Shown here: positions 1 to 5,998 of the stretch, piece after piece
How positions within the stretch are numbered: the first letter of the stretch is position 1
How the letters are laid out: each line of letters begins with the position of its first letter
From: DATJZH01 sp035499215
GTDB taxonomy: Bacteria; Actinomycetota; Actinomycetes; Streptosporangiales; Streptosporangiaceae
Assembly: GCA_035499215.1 (NCBI GenBank)
Contig: DATJZH010000252.1
Coordinates: forward strand, 1-21,162
Reading direction: 5' to 3'
Length of the DNA: 21,162 nt
Position numbers and translations under genes: made by a program
Notes under the pieces: generated by a model
What the model saw: only the letters and a program-made list of their open reading frames with translations
Told to the model about the DNA's origin: nothing
Database searches by the model: none

Positions 1-380
1 CGCTGCCAGTCCAGCGGATCTACCCGCGCATCCCAGCGCAGCGCGTTGAGCATCCAGCCCTCGCCGGGGACGGCAACCTGGTAGCCGAGCAAACCGTGCA
101 GGCCAGGCGGCCGCCCGGTGCCCAGCGAGCCGAGGCTGGTAACCGTTGTCGCCGGGAAGCCCGCCGTCAGGGCCCGGCCGCTGGTCGCCAGCTCGGAAAG
201 GAACGGCGCGGCCGCCGGATGCTCGCGTAGCAGCTCCCAGCCCAGGCCGTCGATGACCACCAGGCACACCCGCCGCGCCGTGGGCAGGCCCAGCGCGTTC
301 GCCTCCCCCGGCGCGCCGAGCGATGCCAGCACTGAGCACGACAAGTCCGCTAGCGACTGCTCCCCGTAACGTGGCAGCAT
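1..380 (-). CDS. Alkaline phosphatase/type I phosphodiesterase-superfamily protein, N-terminal part (partial)
   Basis: About 126 codons are visible; the gene runs off the left edge. Starting at ATG 380, the protein has a short N-terminal stretch followed by VCLVVIDGLGWELL. This is the hydrophobic strand ending in the metal-binding Asp of the alkaline phosphatase/nucleotide pyrophosphatase fold. Next comes FPATTVTSLGSLGTG, which holds the Thr expected to be the nucleophile, then a RPPGLHGLLGY stretch typical of this bacterial group. By family it would be a metal-dependent phosphodi- or monoesterase; the substrate is unknown. No other ATG or GTG occurs in frame between the preceding gene and 380, and a weak GGAG lies about 10 nt before the ATG. 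It follows the DUF5998 gene by 92 bp on the same strand, a pairing known in Streptomyces. Assignment is good to superfamily level only, because the remaining metal ligands lie outside the window. Confidence 0.82.
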   Translation of the reverse strand, partial: MLPRYGEQSLADLSCSVLASLGAPGEANALGLPTARRVCLVVIDGLGWELLREHPAAAPFLSELATSGRALTAGFPATTVTSLGSLGTGRPPGLHGLLGYQVAVPGEGWMLNALRWDARVDPLDWQ

Positions 381-472
381 TGGGCGGCGCTCCGGGCCGG
401 CCGCCAGCAGCGGCGCTCCGCCAGCGGGTTTACTCCGCTGCGCCCGGATGTTGTCCGACCCCCCGCCGGGCG

Positions 473-1102
473 TCACGGCCGGCTGGTCGCCTCGGACAGC
501 GCCCGGGCGAAGGCGAGCACCTGGCGGACCGCCTCCTCTCCGTCAGCGGCCTCGCTGACCCGCAGTATCACGTCATCGGCGGTCATGGTGCCGGTATAGC
601 CGTGATCGGCCTCGCAGCTCTCGTCACCGCAGTGCGCGGGCTCGAGCTCGAGATGAGAGAGCACATTCCAGCCGACGGTGAGCACTACCTCGCTGGGCAT
701 CGTACCACCCGGCACATAGGACGCGGGGTCGTGGATCACCCGGGTCAGCGCCACCGAGGAGATGCGGGAGAACCGGACTGCCTCCGTGCTGGTTTCCGCC
801 TGCGGGCGGGCCTCGGGTTCGGTTTCGTCCGCCGGGTACTCGTCGGTGTGCGAGTGGACCAGGCGAGTAGGCGTGAGTGCCAGCACCGTCATGTGGCGCC
901 TTACCTCCATGCCTGGATCGAAATGCGCATCGTGGTGCACGACATACGAGACAACCGGGTCGGACCCGATGGCCGCTGACACCGCATCGGCGACCAGACC
1001 GGGATAATAGCCGCTCCGCTCGATCGCGGAGAGCATCCCGTCGGCCGAGGCTCTGGTATCCCTCATGCCCCCATCCTGCCCTGTCGGAGAGCTGTCGCTC
1101 AC
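473..1102 (-). CDS. DUF5998 family protein
   Basis: This 209-residue soluble protein matches the actinobacterial DUF5998 family by overall sequence. Recognisable segments are an IERSGYYPGLVADAV helix near the N-terminus, VVSYVVHHDAHFDPG, RHMTVLALTPTRLVHSHTDE, and a central HDPASYVPGG. No function is known and I see no catalytic motif. It has no signal peptide and no membrane segment. The GTG start at 1102 overlaps the stop of the upstream gene as GTGA, which suggests translational coupling. A second in-frame start, ATG at 1066 (MRDTRAS), is preceded by a G-rich stretch and cannot be excluded. It lies between a small conserved hypothetical gene and the phosphatase-superfamily gene on the same strand. 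Confidence 0.85.
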   Translation of the reverse strand: MSDSSPTGQDGGMRDTRASADGMLSAIERSGYYPGLVADAVSAAIGSDPVVSYVVHHDAHFDPGMEVRRHMTVLALTPTRLVHSHTDEYPADETEPEARPQAETSTEAVRFSRISSVALTRVIHDPASYVPGGTMPSEVVLTVGWNVLSHLELEPAHCGDESCEADHGYTGTMTADDVILRVSEAADGEEAVRQVLAFARALSEATSRP

Positions 1103-1533
1103 TTGGTAAGCGACACTTCCTGGGGAGCGAAGGACGCAGGCCGCCCTGGCGGCTGGATGCCAGTCAGGTCGAAAGCCTGCTCAGCTTCCGGCCCTGGAGC
1201 CTCGACAGCACCCGCACCGGCGGTCGGGCGCGGGCGCCGCGGCTGCGCGGCGCCTGACCCGCCGCCCCGGCCGCGGTAGATCAGCAGCCCATTCACCGGG
1301 TCGGGCACCGCGTCAAGCGCTGCCCGGACGGCGGGCAGCCAGCGGAACGCCTGCCACGTTTCGTCGTCAGCAAAGCACACCTCGAAGACCACGCCAAACC
1401 GGTGCTGAATCCAGGTCCAGTCGACGGCGCCGTGGGAGATCGCCGCCTCGATCAGCGACGAACTGTAGGAATCCTGCCACCGCGATGCCTGGAACTCGCC
1501 GTGAAAGACCTCGACAGACCACCATTCAGCCAT
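1099..1533 (-). CDS. Small conserved actinobacterial hypothetical protein
   Basis: This is a 144-residue protein starting MAEWWSVEVFHGEFQ. Residues 1 to about 95 form a compact domain (GAVDWTWIQHRFGVVFEVCF, then a VRAALDAVPDPVNGLLIYRGRGG ending) that I recognise from conserved hypothetical proteins of Streptomyces and relatives. The last 50 residues are a disordered-looking Pro/Ala/Gly-rich tail. There is no signal peptide or membrane segment, and no known function. The open frame continues upstream to 2076 without a stop but would overlap cobS on the other strand, so I chose ATG 1533. A TATCGT hexamer lies 7 nt before it, consistent with a leaderless mRNA. The stop overlaps the DUF5998 start (GTGA), so it is probably the first gene of the minus-strand unit. 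Confidence 0.8.
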   Translation of the reverse strand: MAEWWSVEVFHGEFQASRWQDSYSSSLIEAAISHGAVDWTWIQHRFGVVFEVCFADDETWQAFRWLPAVRAALDAVPDPVNGLLIYRGRGGGSGAAQPRRPRPTAGAGAVEAPGPEAEQAFDLTGIQPPGRPASFAPQEVSLTK

Positions 1534-1540
1534 ACACGAC

Positions 1541-1546
1541 ACGATA
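1541..1546 (-). promoter_or_regulatory. Predicted -10 element (TATCGT), leaderless start of the small hypothetical gene
   Basis: On the minus strand TATCGT is followed by 7 nt and then ATG 1533. No Shine-Dalgarno is present in the gap and no convincing -35 is visible. Inferred from spacing only. Confidence 0.45.
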
Positions 1547-1760
1547 ATCCCGATGCTCACGCGCCGGGCCGTTCCGCTAAGACACCTGGTCCTGCTGGAG
1601 ATCGGGCCGGACGGCGGGCCCGGCAGATGCCGCAGCGTCACCAGTCGCCCGCCTCGCCGGCCTCGGCTGCGCTGCGCCTGCCGCCGGGCCTGCCGCCTGC
1701 CGCGCGCCTCCCCGCTTGTCGTGCGCCGCCGATCACCCTGCGCGAACGCCCGGCCCCCCC

Positions 1761-1766
1761 TACCCT
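1761..1766 (+). promoter_or_regulatory. Predicted -10 element (TACCCT), leaderless start of cobS
   Basis: TACCCT ends 8 nt before ATG 1775, and the intervening bases contain no Shine-Dalgarno. This fits a TANNNT -10 with transcription beginning at or next to the start codon. The preceding C-tract has no recognisable -35. The 241-bp gap between the divergent genes (1534-1774) shows no adenosylcobalamin-riboswitch-like element that I can recognise. Confidence 0.5.
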
Positions 1767-1774
1767 GATATGCC

Positions 1775-2524
1775 ATGCACTGGGGGGGATTGCGGCTCGC
1801 GGTGACGCTGCTCACCGCGATCCCGCTGCGCGGCGGGGGAACCGCACCGACACGCCGCCAGGCCTGCGCGGCGATGGCCTGGGCACCGGCCATCGGCCTG
1901 CTGCTCGGTGGCCTTGCGGCGGGCGTCATCGAGCTGGCCGGCAGCGTCGCGCGGGCGGGCGCGCTGCTCGCCGCGGTGCTGGCCATCGCCGCGCTGGCGG
2001 CGCTCACCAGGGGCCTGCACCTGGACGGTCTCGCTGACCTGGCTGACGCCCTGGGCAGCCGCCTGCCCGCCGCCAAGGCACTGGAAATTATGCAGCGCTC
2101 CGATATCGGCCCCTACGGCGTGGCGACGCTCATGCTGACGCTGCTCATCCAGGTGGCCGCGCTCGCCACCGCACAGGAACTCGGCCGCGGGCTTGTCGCG
2201 GTCAGCGTGGCCGCGGTCTCCGGCAGGCTGGCCATCACCTGGGCGTGCCGACGCGCGGTACCGGCCGCCCGCGGCACCGGGCTCGGCGCGCTCGTGGCCG
2301 GGACGCAGCATCCCGCGGTGCCGCTGGCGCTGACAGCGGCCCTGCTCGCCGGGGCGGCCGCGGCTGGCTGGATCTTCGCGGTGGCCGCCGCCGCCGGGCT
2401 CCTGGCGGCGTATCTGGTCACCAGGCTGGCCGTCCGCCGCATAGGCGGCATCACCGGCGACGTGCTCGGCGCTCTCGTCGAGATCGCCACCGCGGTCTGC
2501 CTGCTGGTCACTGCGATCCGCTGA
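1775..2524 (+). CDS. cobS: Adenosylcobinamide-GDP ribazoletransferase
   Basis: This enzyme joins adenosylcobinamide-GDP and alpha-ribazole (or its phosphate) in the last step of cobalamin assembly and sits in the inner membrane. The protein is 249 residues, normal for the family. It opens with the typical LRLAVTLLTAIPLRGG and carries the acidic family motif HLDGLADLADALG (Asp84, Asp88, Asp91) followed by a MQRSDIGPYGV segment. About six hydrophobic helices cover most of the chain. ATG 1775 matches the usual CobS N-terminus. The usual actinobacterial partners cobT and cobU are not in the gap or next to it here. It converges on the HIT gene. Its place upstream of pepA and the lip genes matches M. 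tuberculosis Rv2208. Confidence 0.93.
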   Translation: MHWGGLRLAVTLLTAIPLRGGGTAPTRRQACAAMAWAPAIGLLLGGLAAGVIELAGSVARAGALLAAVLAIAALAALTRGLHLDGLADLADALGSRLPAAKALEIMQRSDIGPYGVATLMLTLLIQVAALATAQELGRGLVAVSVAAVSGRLAITWACRRAVPAARGTGLGALVAGTQHPAVPLALTAALLAGAAAAGWIFAVAAAAGLLAAYLVTRLAVRRIGGITGDVLGALVEIATAVCLLVTAIR

Positions 2525-2548
2525 GCCGGCCCGGCGTCCGGAGCCGGC
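2525..2548 (+). terminator. Hairpin directly after cobS, candidate terminator
   Basis: Inverted repeat GCCGGC (2525-2530) and GCCGGC (2543-2548), extendable by two CC/GG pairs with a bulged A. It begins at the base after the cobS stop and has no U-tract, as is common in GC-rich actinobacteria. It sits in the 62-bp gap between convergent genes and could act on both. Confidence 0.45.
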
Positions 2549-2586
2549 CGCTGACCTGCCGTGCGGCCGCGTAGCTCTGCCTCGGA

Positions 2587-3012
2587 CTACGGCGCCGCGG
2601 GCGGCAGTGCCGCACGGAGCCGGCCTGCGTATTCCTCCGCCTCCTGGTCGCTGGCGTACTTCACCCGCGGCCAGAAGAAGCCGCGCAGGCCGTCACCCTT
2701 CGTCCGCGGCACGACATGCATGTGCAGGTGCGGGACGCTCTGGCTGACGGTGTTGTTGGCGGCGACGAAACTCCCCTGCGCGCCAAGCGCGGCGGGCATG
2801 GCGGCGCTGACGCGCTGCACCGACACGAAGAACGGCTTGATCAGCTCGGCGGGCAGGTCGGCCAGCGTCTCGTGGTGTTTGCGCGGCACCACCAGAACGT
2901 GGCCCTTGAACACCGGCCGGGCGTCGAGGAAGGCGACGGTGTGCTCGTCGGCGAGCACCCGGCAGGCGGGCACGCTACCGGCAGAAATAGCGCAGAAGAG
3001 GCAGTCGGCCAT
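2587..3012 (-). CDS. HIT family hydrolase
   Basis: This is a 141-residue histidine-triad protein, a group that hydrolyses or transfers nucleotides at a phosphoramidate or dinucleotide bond in the cytoplasm. The N-terminus MADCLFCAISAGSVPA carries the CxxC-like start of Hint-type proteins. It continues with HTVAFLDARPVFKGHVLVVP and RKHHETLADLP, and ends with the active-site triad PHLHMHVVPR. Length is normal. The C-terminal tail GLRGFFWPRVKYAS is the usual GFFWPR variant of actinobacterial HIT proteins. ATG 3012 is fixed by the conserved N-terminus. It is preceded by a TACCGT hexamer 6 nt away and no Shine-Dalgarno, so the mRNA is probably leaderless. It is divergent from the peptidase E-like gene with only 22 bp between start codons. 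Confidence 0.93.
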   Translation of the reverse strand: MADCLFCAISAGSVPACRVLADEHTVAFLDARPVFKGHVLVVPRKHHETLADLPAELIKPFFVSVQRVSAAMPAALGAQGSFVAANNTVSQSVPHLHMHVVPRTKGDGLRGFFWPRVKYASDQEAEEYAGRLRAALPPAAP

Positions 3013-3018
3013 CCCGGC

Positions 3019-3024
3019 ACGGTA
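3019..3024 (-). promoter_or_regulatory. Predicted -10 element (TACCGT) for the HIT gene
   Basis: TACCGT on the minus strand lies 6 nt before ATG 3012. It shares positions 3023-3024 with the -10 of the opposite gene, so the two promoters cannot be occupied independently. Confidence 0.55.
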
Positions 3025-3028
3025 ACGT
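3023..3028 (+). promoter_or_regulatory. Predicted -10 element (TAACGT) for the S51 peptidase gene
   Basis: TAACGT lies 6 nt before GTG 3035 with no Shine-Dalgarno, the same arrangement as on the opposite strand. It overlaps the HIT -10 by two bases. Confidence 0.55.
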
Positions 3029-3034
3029 GTCCGG

Positions 3035-3781
3035 GTGGCAGCGGACGGACGGCGGCACATTCTGGCGATCGGCGGCATCGCCAGGGCCGGGTGCGCCGCC
3101 GAGCCGGACACCGATGTACCGCCGCTGCTGCGGCACGCGCTGGCGCTGTCTGGCCGGGCAGTTCCGCGCGTCTGCGTGCTGAACACCGCGATGGGCGACG
3201 ATCCGGCAGCTTTCGTGCGGATGTACTCACTGCTGTCGGCGGCCGGAGCACGGCCCAGCCACCTGCGGCTGTTCCCGCTGCCCAATGCCGCGGTTCCCGC
3301 TGACCTGCTCCTGTCCCAGGATGTGATCTTCGTCGGCGGCGGCAGCGCAGCGAACATGATGGCCGTCTGGCGTGTGCACGAACTGGATCGGATCATGCGG
3401 GCCGCATGGGATGCCGGCATCGTGCTGGCCGGGGTCAGCGCCGGGGCGATGTGCTGGTTCGAGGGCGGTACGACCGACTCCTTCGGCCCGCGGCTGCGGC
3501 CCTTCACCACCGGCCTGGGCCTGCTCGCCGGCAGCTTCTGCCCGCACTACAGTTCCGAGCCGGCCCGCCGCCCCGCCTACCGCGCGCTGGTGGCCGACGG
3601 GACCTTGCCCGCCGGGGTTGCCTGCGACGATGGCGCGGCCGCGCACTTCACCGATGACCTGCTCGCCGAGATCGTGGCCGACCGGCCCGACGCCCGCGGG
3701 TACCGGGTGGAGCGCAGCGGCGCGGACGCGGCCGCGGAGACGCCGCTGCCTGCCAGGCCGCTCGCCGACTTCCCTGCCTGA
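3035..3781 (+). CDS. Peptidase E-like protein (S51 family, class I glutamine amidotransferase-like fold)
   Basis: The 248-residue protein belongs to the S51 aspartyl dipeptidase/cyanophycinase superfamily, serine hydrolases with a nucleophile-elbow fold. Visible marks are the N-terminal strand HILAIGGIA, the VIFVGGGSAANMMAVW loop (GGGN/S motif), the nucleophile elbow LAGVSAGAMCWF with Ser135, and a CPHYS segment with His171 in the position of the catalytic His. An acidic DDGAAAHF segment follows. By family it would cleave short N-terminal Asp peptides or a related substrate; the exact substrate is unknown. Length is normal. No signal peptide is present, so it is cytoplasmic. GTG 3035 is supported by the TAACGT hexamer 6 nt upstream. 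Its stop codon lies inside the first unit of the 18-bp repeat array. Confidence 0.87.
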   Translation: MAADGRRHILAIGGIARAGCAAEPDTDVPPLLRHALALSGRAVPRVCVLNTAMGDDPAAFVRMYSLLSAAGARPSHLRLFPLPNAAVPADLLLSQDVIFVGGGSAANMMAVWRVHELDRIMRAAWDAGIVLAGVSAGAMCWFEGGTTDSFGPRLRPFTTGLGLLAGSFCPHYSSEPARRPAYRALVADGTLPAGVACDDGAAAHFTDDLLAEIVADRPDARGYRVERSGADAAAETPLPARPLADFPA

Positions 3782-3831
3782 CCGGTCATCCCTGCCTGAC
3801 CGGTCATCCCGGCCTGACCGGTCATCCCGGC
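3771..3831. repeat. Three 18-bp tandem repeats, each holding the palindrome TGACCGGTCA
   Basis: Units at 3771-3788, 3789-3806 and 3807-3824 read TCCC(T/G)GCCTGACCGGTCA, followed by a partial fourth unit TCCCGGC at 3825-3831. TGACCGGTCA is its own reverse complement. The first unit includes the peptidase stop codon and the array ends 64 bp before the kinase start. It could be an operator array or a run of small hairpins. Confidence 0.85.
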
Positions 3832-3882
3832 GGCGTAGCGTGGCCCGCCCGCAGATGGACGACGCGCCGGTCACCTCCCGCA

Positions 3883-3888
3883 TACGCT
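3883..3888 (+). promoter_or_regulatory. Predicted -10 element (TACGCT), leaderless start of the histidine kinase
   Basis: TACGCT is followed by 7 nt and GTG 3896, and no Shine-Dalgarno lies between. The palindromic repeat array ends 51 bp upstream of this element. Confidence 0.5.
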
Positions 3889-3895
3889 GGGCCCC

Positions 3896-5146
3896 GTGTC
3901 TGCCGTCTACGCCTGGCTGCGCCGCCGCCCGCTGCTCGTCGACGGCGTCCTGGCATTCGTGCTGGGGCTGGCGGGCGTCGGCGCGATGGTCGCCCAGCCC
4001 TGGCCCCGGCTGCTGACCACCGCGCTGATCGTCGTTCCGGTCGTCTTCCGGCGGCGCAGCCCGATGGCCGCCTTCGCGGTCGCCGCGGTCGGCGGCGCGA
4101 CCCAGGTGATATTCACCCGGGCCGGACCGTCACCGTCAGACGTGGCAATTCTGGTCCTGCTCTATACCGCCGCGGCGTACCGGCCACGCCGCGAGTCGGT
4201 CACCGCGCTGGTCATCTGCCTGGCTGGCTCCGCAGTCGCGGTCATCAGCTGGGCCACGCTCGCCAGGCTTGGCATTCTGGAGAGGCTGTTCTTCGGCGCC
4301 GTCATGCTGGACGGCTCGTCGCTGATCGCGTGGGTACTCGGCGACTCGATGCGCTACCGGCGCGCCTATTATGTCTCGCTCGAAGATCGCGCCGCCCGGC
4401 TTGAGGCGGAGCGGGACGCGCAGGCGCAGGTGGCAGTCGCAGCCGAGCGGGCGCGGATAGCTCGCGAGCTGCATGACGTCGTTGCGCACAACGTCAGCGT
4501 CATGGTGGTCCAGGCTGACGGTGCCGGGTATGTGCTGCGGTCCGATCCGGAGCGGGCGGCCGCTGCGATCGCGGCGGTCTCCCGGACCGGGCGGCAGGCG
4601 CTCACGGAGATGCGACGGCTGCTCGGCGTGCTGCGCGCGGGACAGCAGGACGCTGCCCTGGCGCCGGTGCCAGGCCTCGACCAGCTGCGCGAGCTGATTG
4701 ACCAGGCCCGGACCGCTGGCCTGTCCGTGTCCTTCATCCTGCAGGGCGTGCCCAGGGAGCTCTCGGAAGGAGCTGAGCTTGCCGCCTACCGGGTAGTGCA
4801 GGAGTCCCTGACCAACACTCGCAAGCACGGCGGCCCCGCGGCTGCGGCCGCCGTGACCCTCCGGTATGAGCCGGACGGCCTGGTCGTCCAGGTCACCGAT
4901 GACGGGCTCGGCGCTTCGGCGGAGGCCGACGGCGCAGGTCATGGGCTTACCGGCATGCGCGAGCGGATAGGCATGTATGGCGGGACCGTCCAGGCCGGTC
5001 CGCTGCCGGCAGGGGGCTATCAGGTCGTTGCCCGGCTGCCCTGCCCGCAGCAGCCGTCGGATCCGGCGCCGCGGCAGCCCGCCGCCGCAGCAGCTGCTGC
5101 CGACCGGCTTGCCGCGCCGCTGCGCCAGATCGGCGGCGCGGCATGA
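3896..5146 (+). CDS. NarL-family sensor histidine kinase
   Basis: This 416-residue membrane kinase phosphorylates the response regulator encoded next to it. Residues about 13 to 150 form four to five hydrophobic helices with very short loops, so there is no large extracellular sensor. A charged coiled-coil (SLEDRAARLEAERDAQAQ) leads into the HisKA_3 domain with ERARIARELHDVVAHNVSVM, phosphoacceptor His193. The ATPase domain shows the N-box QESLTNTRKHGG (Asn307), the DDGLG loop (Asp335-Gly339) and GHGLTGMRERIGMYGG. After about residue 380 there is an unusual Pro/Ala/Gln-rich tail of some 35 residues. GTG 3896 is chosen because TACGCT lies 7 nt before it and the frame starts there with SAVYAWLRRRPLLVD. 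The stimulus is unknown. Its stop overlaps the regulator start (ATGA). Confidence 0.92.
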   Translation: MSAVYAWLRRRPLLVDGVLAFVLGLAGVGAMVAQPWPRLLTTALIVVPVVFRRRSPMAAFAVAAVGGATQVIFTRAGPSPSDVAILVLLYTAAAYRPRRESVTALVICLAGSAVAVISWATLARLGILERLFFGAVMLDGSSLIAWVLGDSMRYRRAYYVSLEDRAARLEAERDAQAQVAVAAERARIARELHDVVAHNVSVMVVQADGAGYVLRSDPERAAAAIAAVSRTGRQALTEMRRLLGVLRAGQQDAALAPVPGLDQLRELIDQARTAGLSVSFILQGVPRELSEGAELAAYRVVQESLTNTRKHGGPAAAAAVTLRYEPDGLVVQVTDDGLGASAEADGAGHGLTGMRERIGMYGGTVQAGPLPAGGYQVVARLPCPQQPSDPAPRQPAAAAAAADRLAAPLRQIGGAA

Positions 5147-5811
5147 CCATCCGCATCGTCCTCGTCGACGACCAGGAGCTCGTGCGGACCGGGTTTCGCA
5201 TGGTGCTGGACGCGCAGCCGGACATGGAGGTGGTCGGGGAGGCGCCTGATGGCCTCGGCGCCGTCGACCTCGCCCGCCGCCGCCCAGCTGACGTCATGAT
5301 CATGGACGCGCGCATGCCGCGGCTGGACGGGGTAGAGGCCACCCGGCAGATCCGCCAGGGCGGCGACCTGCCGCGGATCCTGATGCTCACTACCTTCGAC
5401 CTCGACGAGTACGCCTTCGCCGCCTTGAAGGCCGGCGCGAGCGGGTTCCTGCTCAAGGATGTCCCGCCCGAAGAACTGCTGTTCGCCATCCGGGCGGTGC
5501 ACTCCGGGGACGCGGTCGTGGCCCCGTCGACGACCCGCCGGCTCATCGACCAGTTCGCGCCGCTGCTGCCGGCCAGCGAGCAACTGGCCCCGCCCGAGCT
5601 TGCCGACCTCACCGACCGGGAGCGGGAGGTGCTGGCCCGGCTTGCGCAAGGGCTCTCCAATGGCGAGATCGCACAGCGCCTGTTCGTCTCGGAGGCGACC
5701 GTCAAGACCCACGTCGGCCGTATCCTGGCCAAACTCGGCCTTCGGGACCGGGTGCAGGCGGTGGTGTTCGCCTACGAGCACGGCCTGGTGCGTGCCAAGC
5801 GGCAGGCCTGA
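5143..5811 (+). CDS. NarL/LuxR-family response regulator
   Basis: This 222-residue DNA-binding regulator is the partner of the preceding kinase. The receiver domain (residues 1 to about 120) has Asp9 and Asp10 in LVDDQELVR, the phosphoacceptor Asp55 in IMDARMP, the Thr pair in MLTTFD, and Lys105 in LLKDVPPEELL. A LuxR-type helix-turn-helix fills residues about 152 to 217 (LTDREREVLARLAQGLSNGE, then SEATVKTHVGRILAKLG). All key residues are present. Translation is probably coupled to the kinase through the ATGA overlap. Regulators of this family bind short inverted repeats; the palindromic array before the kinase and the repeats after this gene are candidate sites. That link is an inference. 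Confidence 0.94.
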   Translation: MTIRIVLVDDQELVRTGFRMVLDAQPDMEVVGEAPDGLGAVDLARRRPADVMIMDARMPRLDGVEATRQIRQGGDLPRILMLTTFDLDEYAFAALKAGASGFLLKDVPPEELLFAIRAVHSGDAVVAPSTTRRLIDQFAPLLPASEQLAPPELADLTDREREVLARLAQGLSNGEIAQRLFVSEATVKTHVGRILAKLGLRDRVQAVVFAYEHGLVRAKRQA

Positions 5812-5838
5812 CGACCCGCCGCCGGCTGGTACCGCTAT

Positions 5839-5915
5839 CTTACCGAAAGGTGACACCACGGCCACACTTAGCCATGCCTTACCGGAAGGTGACAGCATCG
5901 CTACACTTAGCCACG
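5839..5915. repeat. Two-copy 39-bp-period direct repeat upstream of the MHYT gene
   Basis: Copy 1 (5839-5876) and copy 2 (5878-5915) share CTTACCG(A/G)AAGGTGACA and end in ACACTTAGCCA(T/C)G. Inside each is the imperfect palindrome TTACC-N4-GGTGA. Copy 2 also reads as a promoter: TTACCG, 17 bp, TACACT (5902-5907). Copy 1 has CACACT at that place. The repeats lie in the 187-bp gap between the response regulator and the MHYT gene. Confidence 0.8.
5879..5907 (+). promoter_or_regulatory. Possible promoter of the MHYT gene within repeat copy 2
   Basis: TTACCG (5879-5884) and TACACT (5902-5907) are separated by 17 bp. A start near 5914 would give a leader of about 85 nt containing the GGAG at 5987-5990. 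Pattern match only. Confidence 0.35.
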
Positions 5916-5998
5916 ACGTACGCGCTCAACTCCTGCAAAACGCACAATGCGCGGGTACGTCACAATCGCTGACAGCGCCCCGCCCTGGAGAACCACAA

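Noticed and set aside
1534..1774. Cobalamin riboswitch upstream of cobS
   Set aside because: I could not find a B12-box-like core in the gap, and the predicted leaderless start leaves no 5' untranslated region for one.
1534..2076. N-terminal extension of the small hypothetical gene across cobS
   Set aside because: The extension is basic and Ala/Arg-rich, overlaps most of the first 300 bases of cobS, and the conserved protein starts at MAEWW.
3771..3831. CRISPR array
   Set aside because: The units are 18 bp and directly adjacent with no unique spacers and no cas genes, so it is a tandem repeat.
5459..5998. Long N-terminal extension of the MHYT protein
   Set aside because: It would run out of frame through the response regulator and through the intergenic repeats. 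GGAG followed by ATG 5999 gives a normal MHYT N-terminus.
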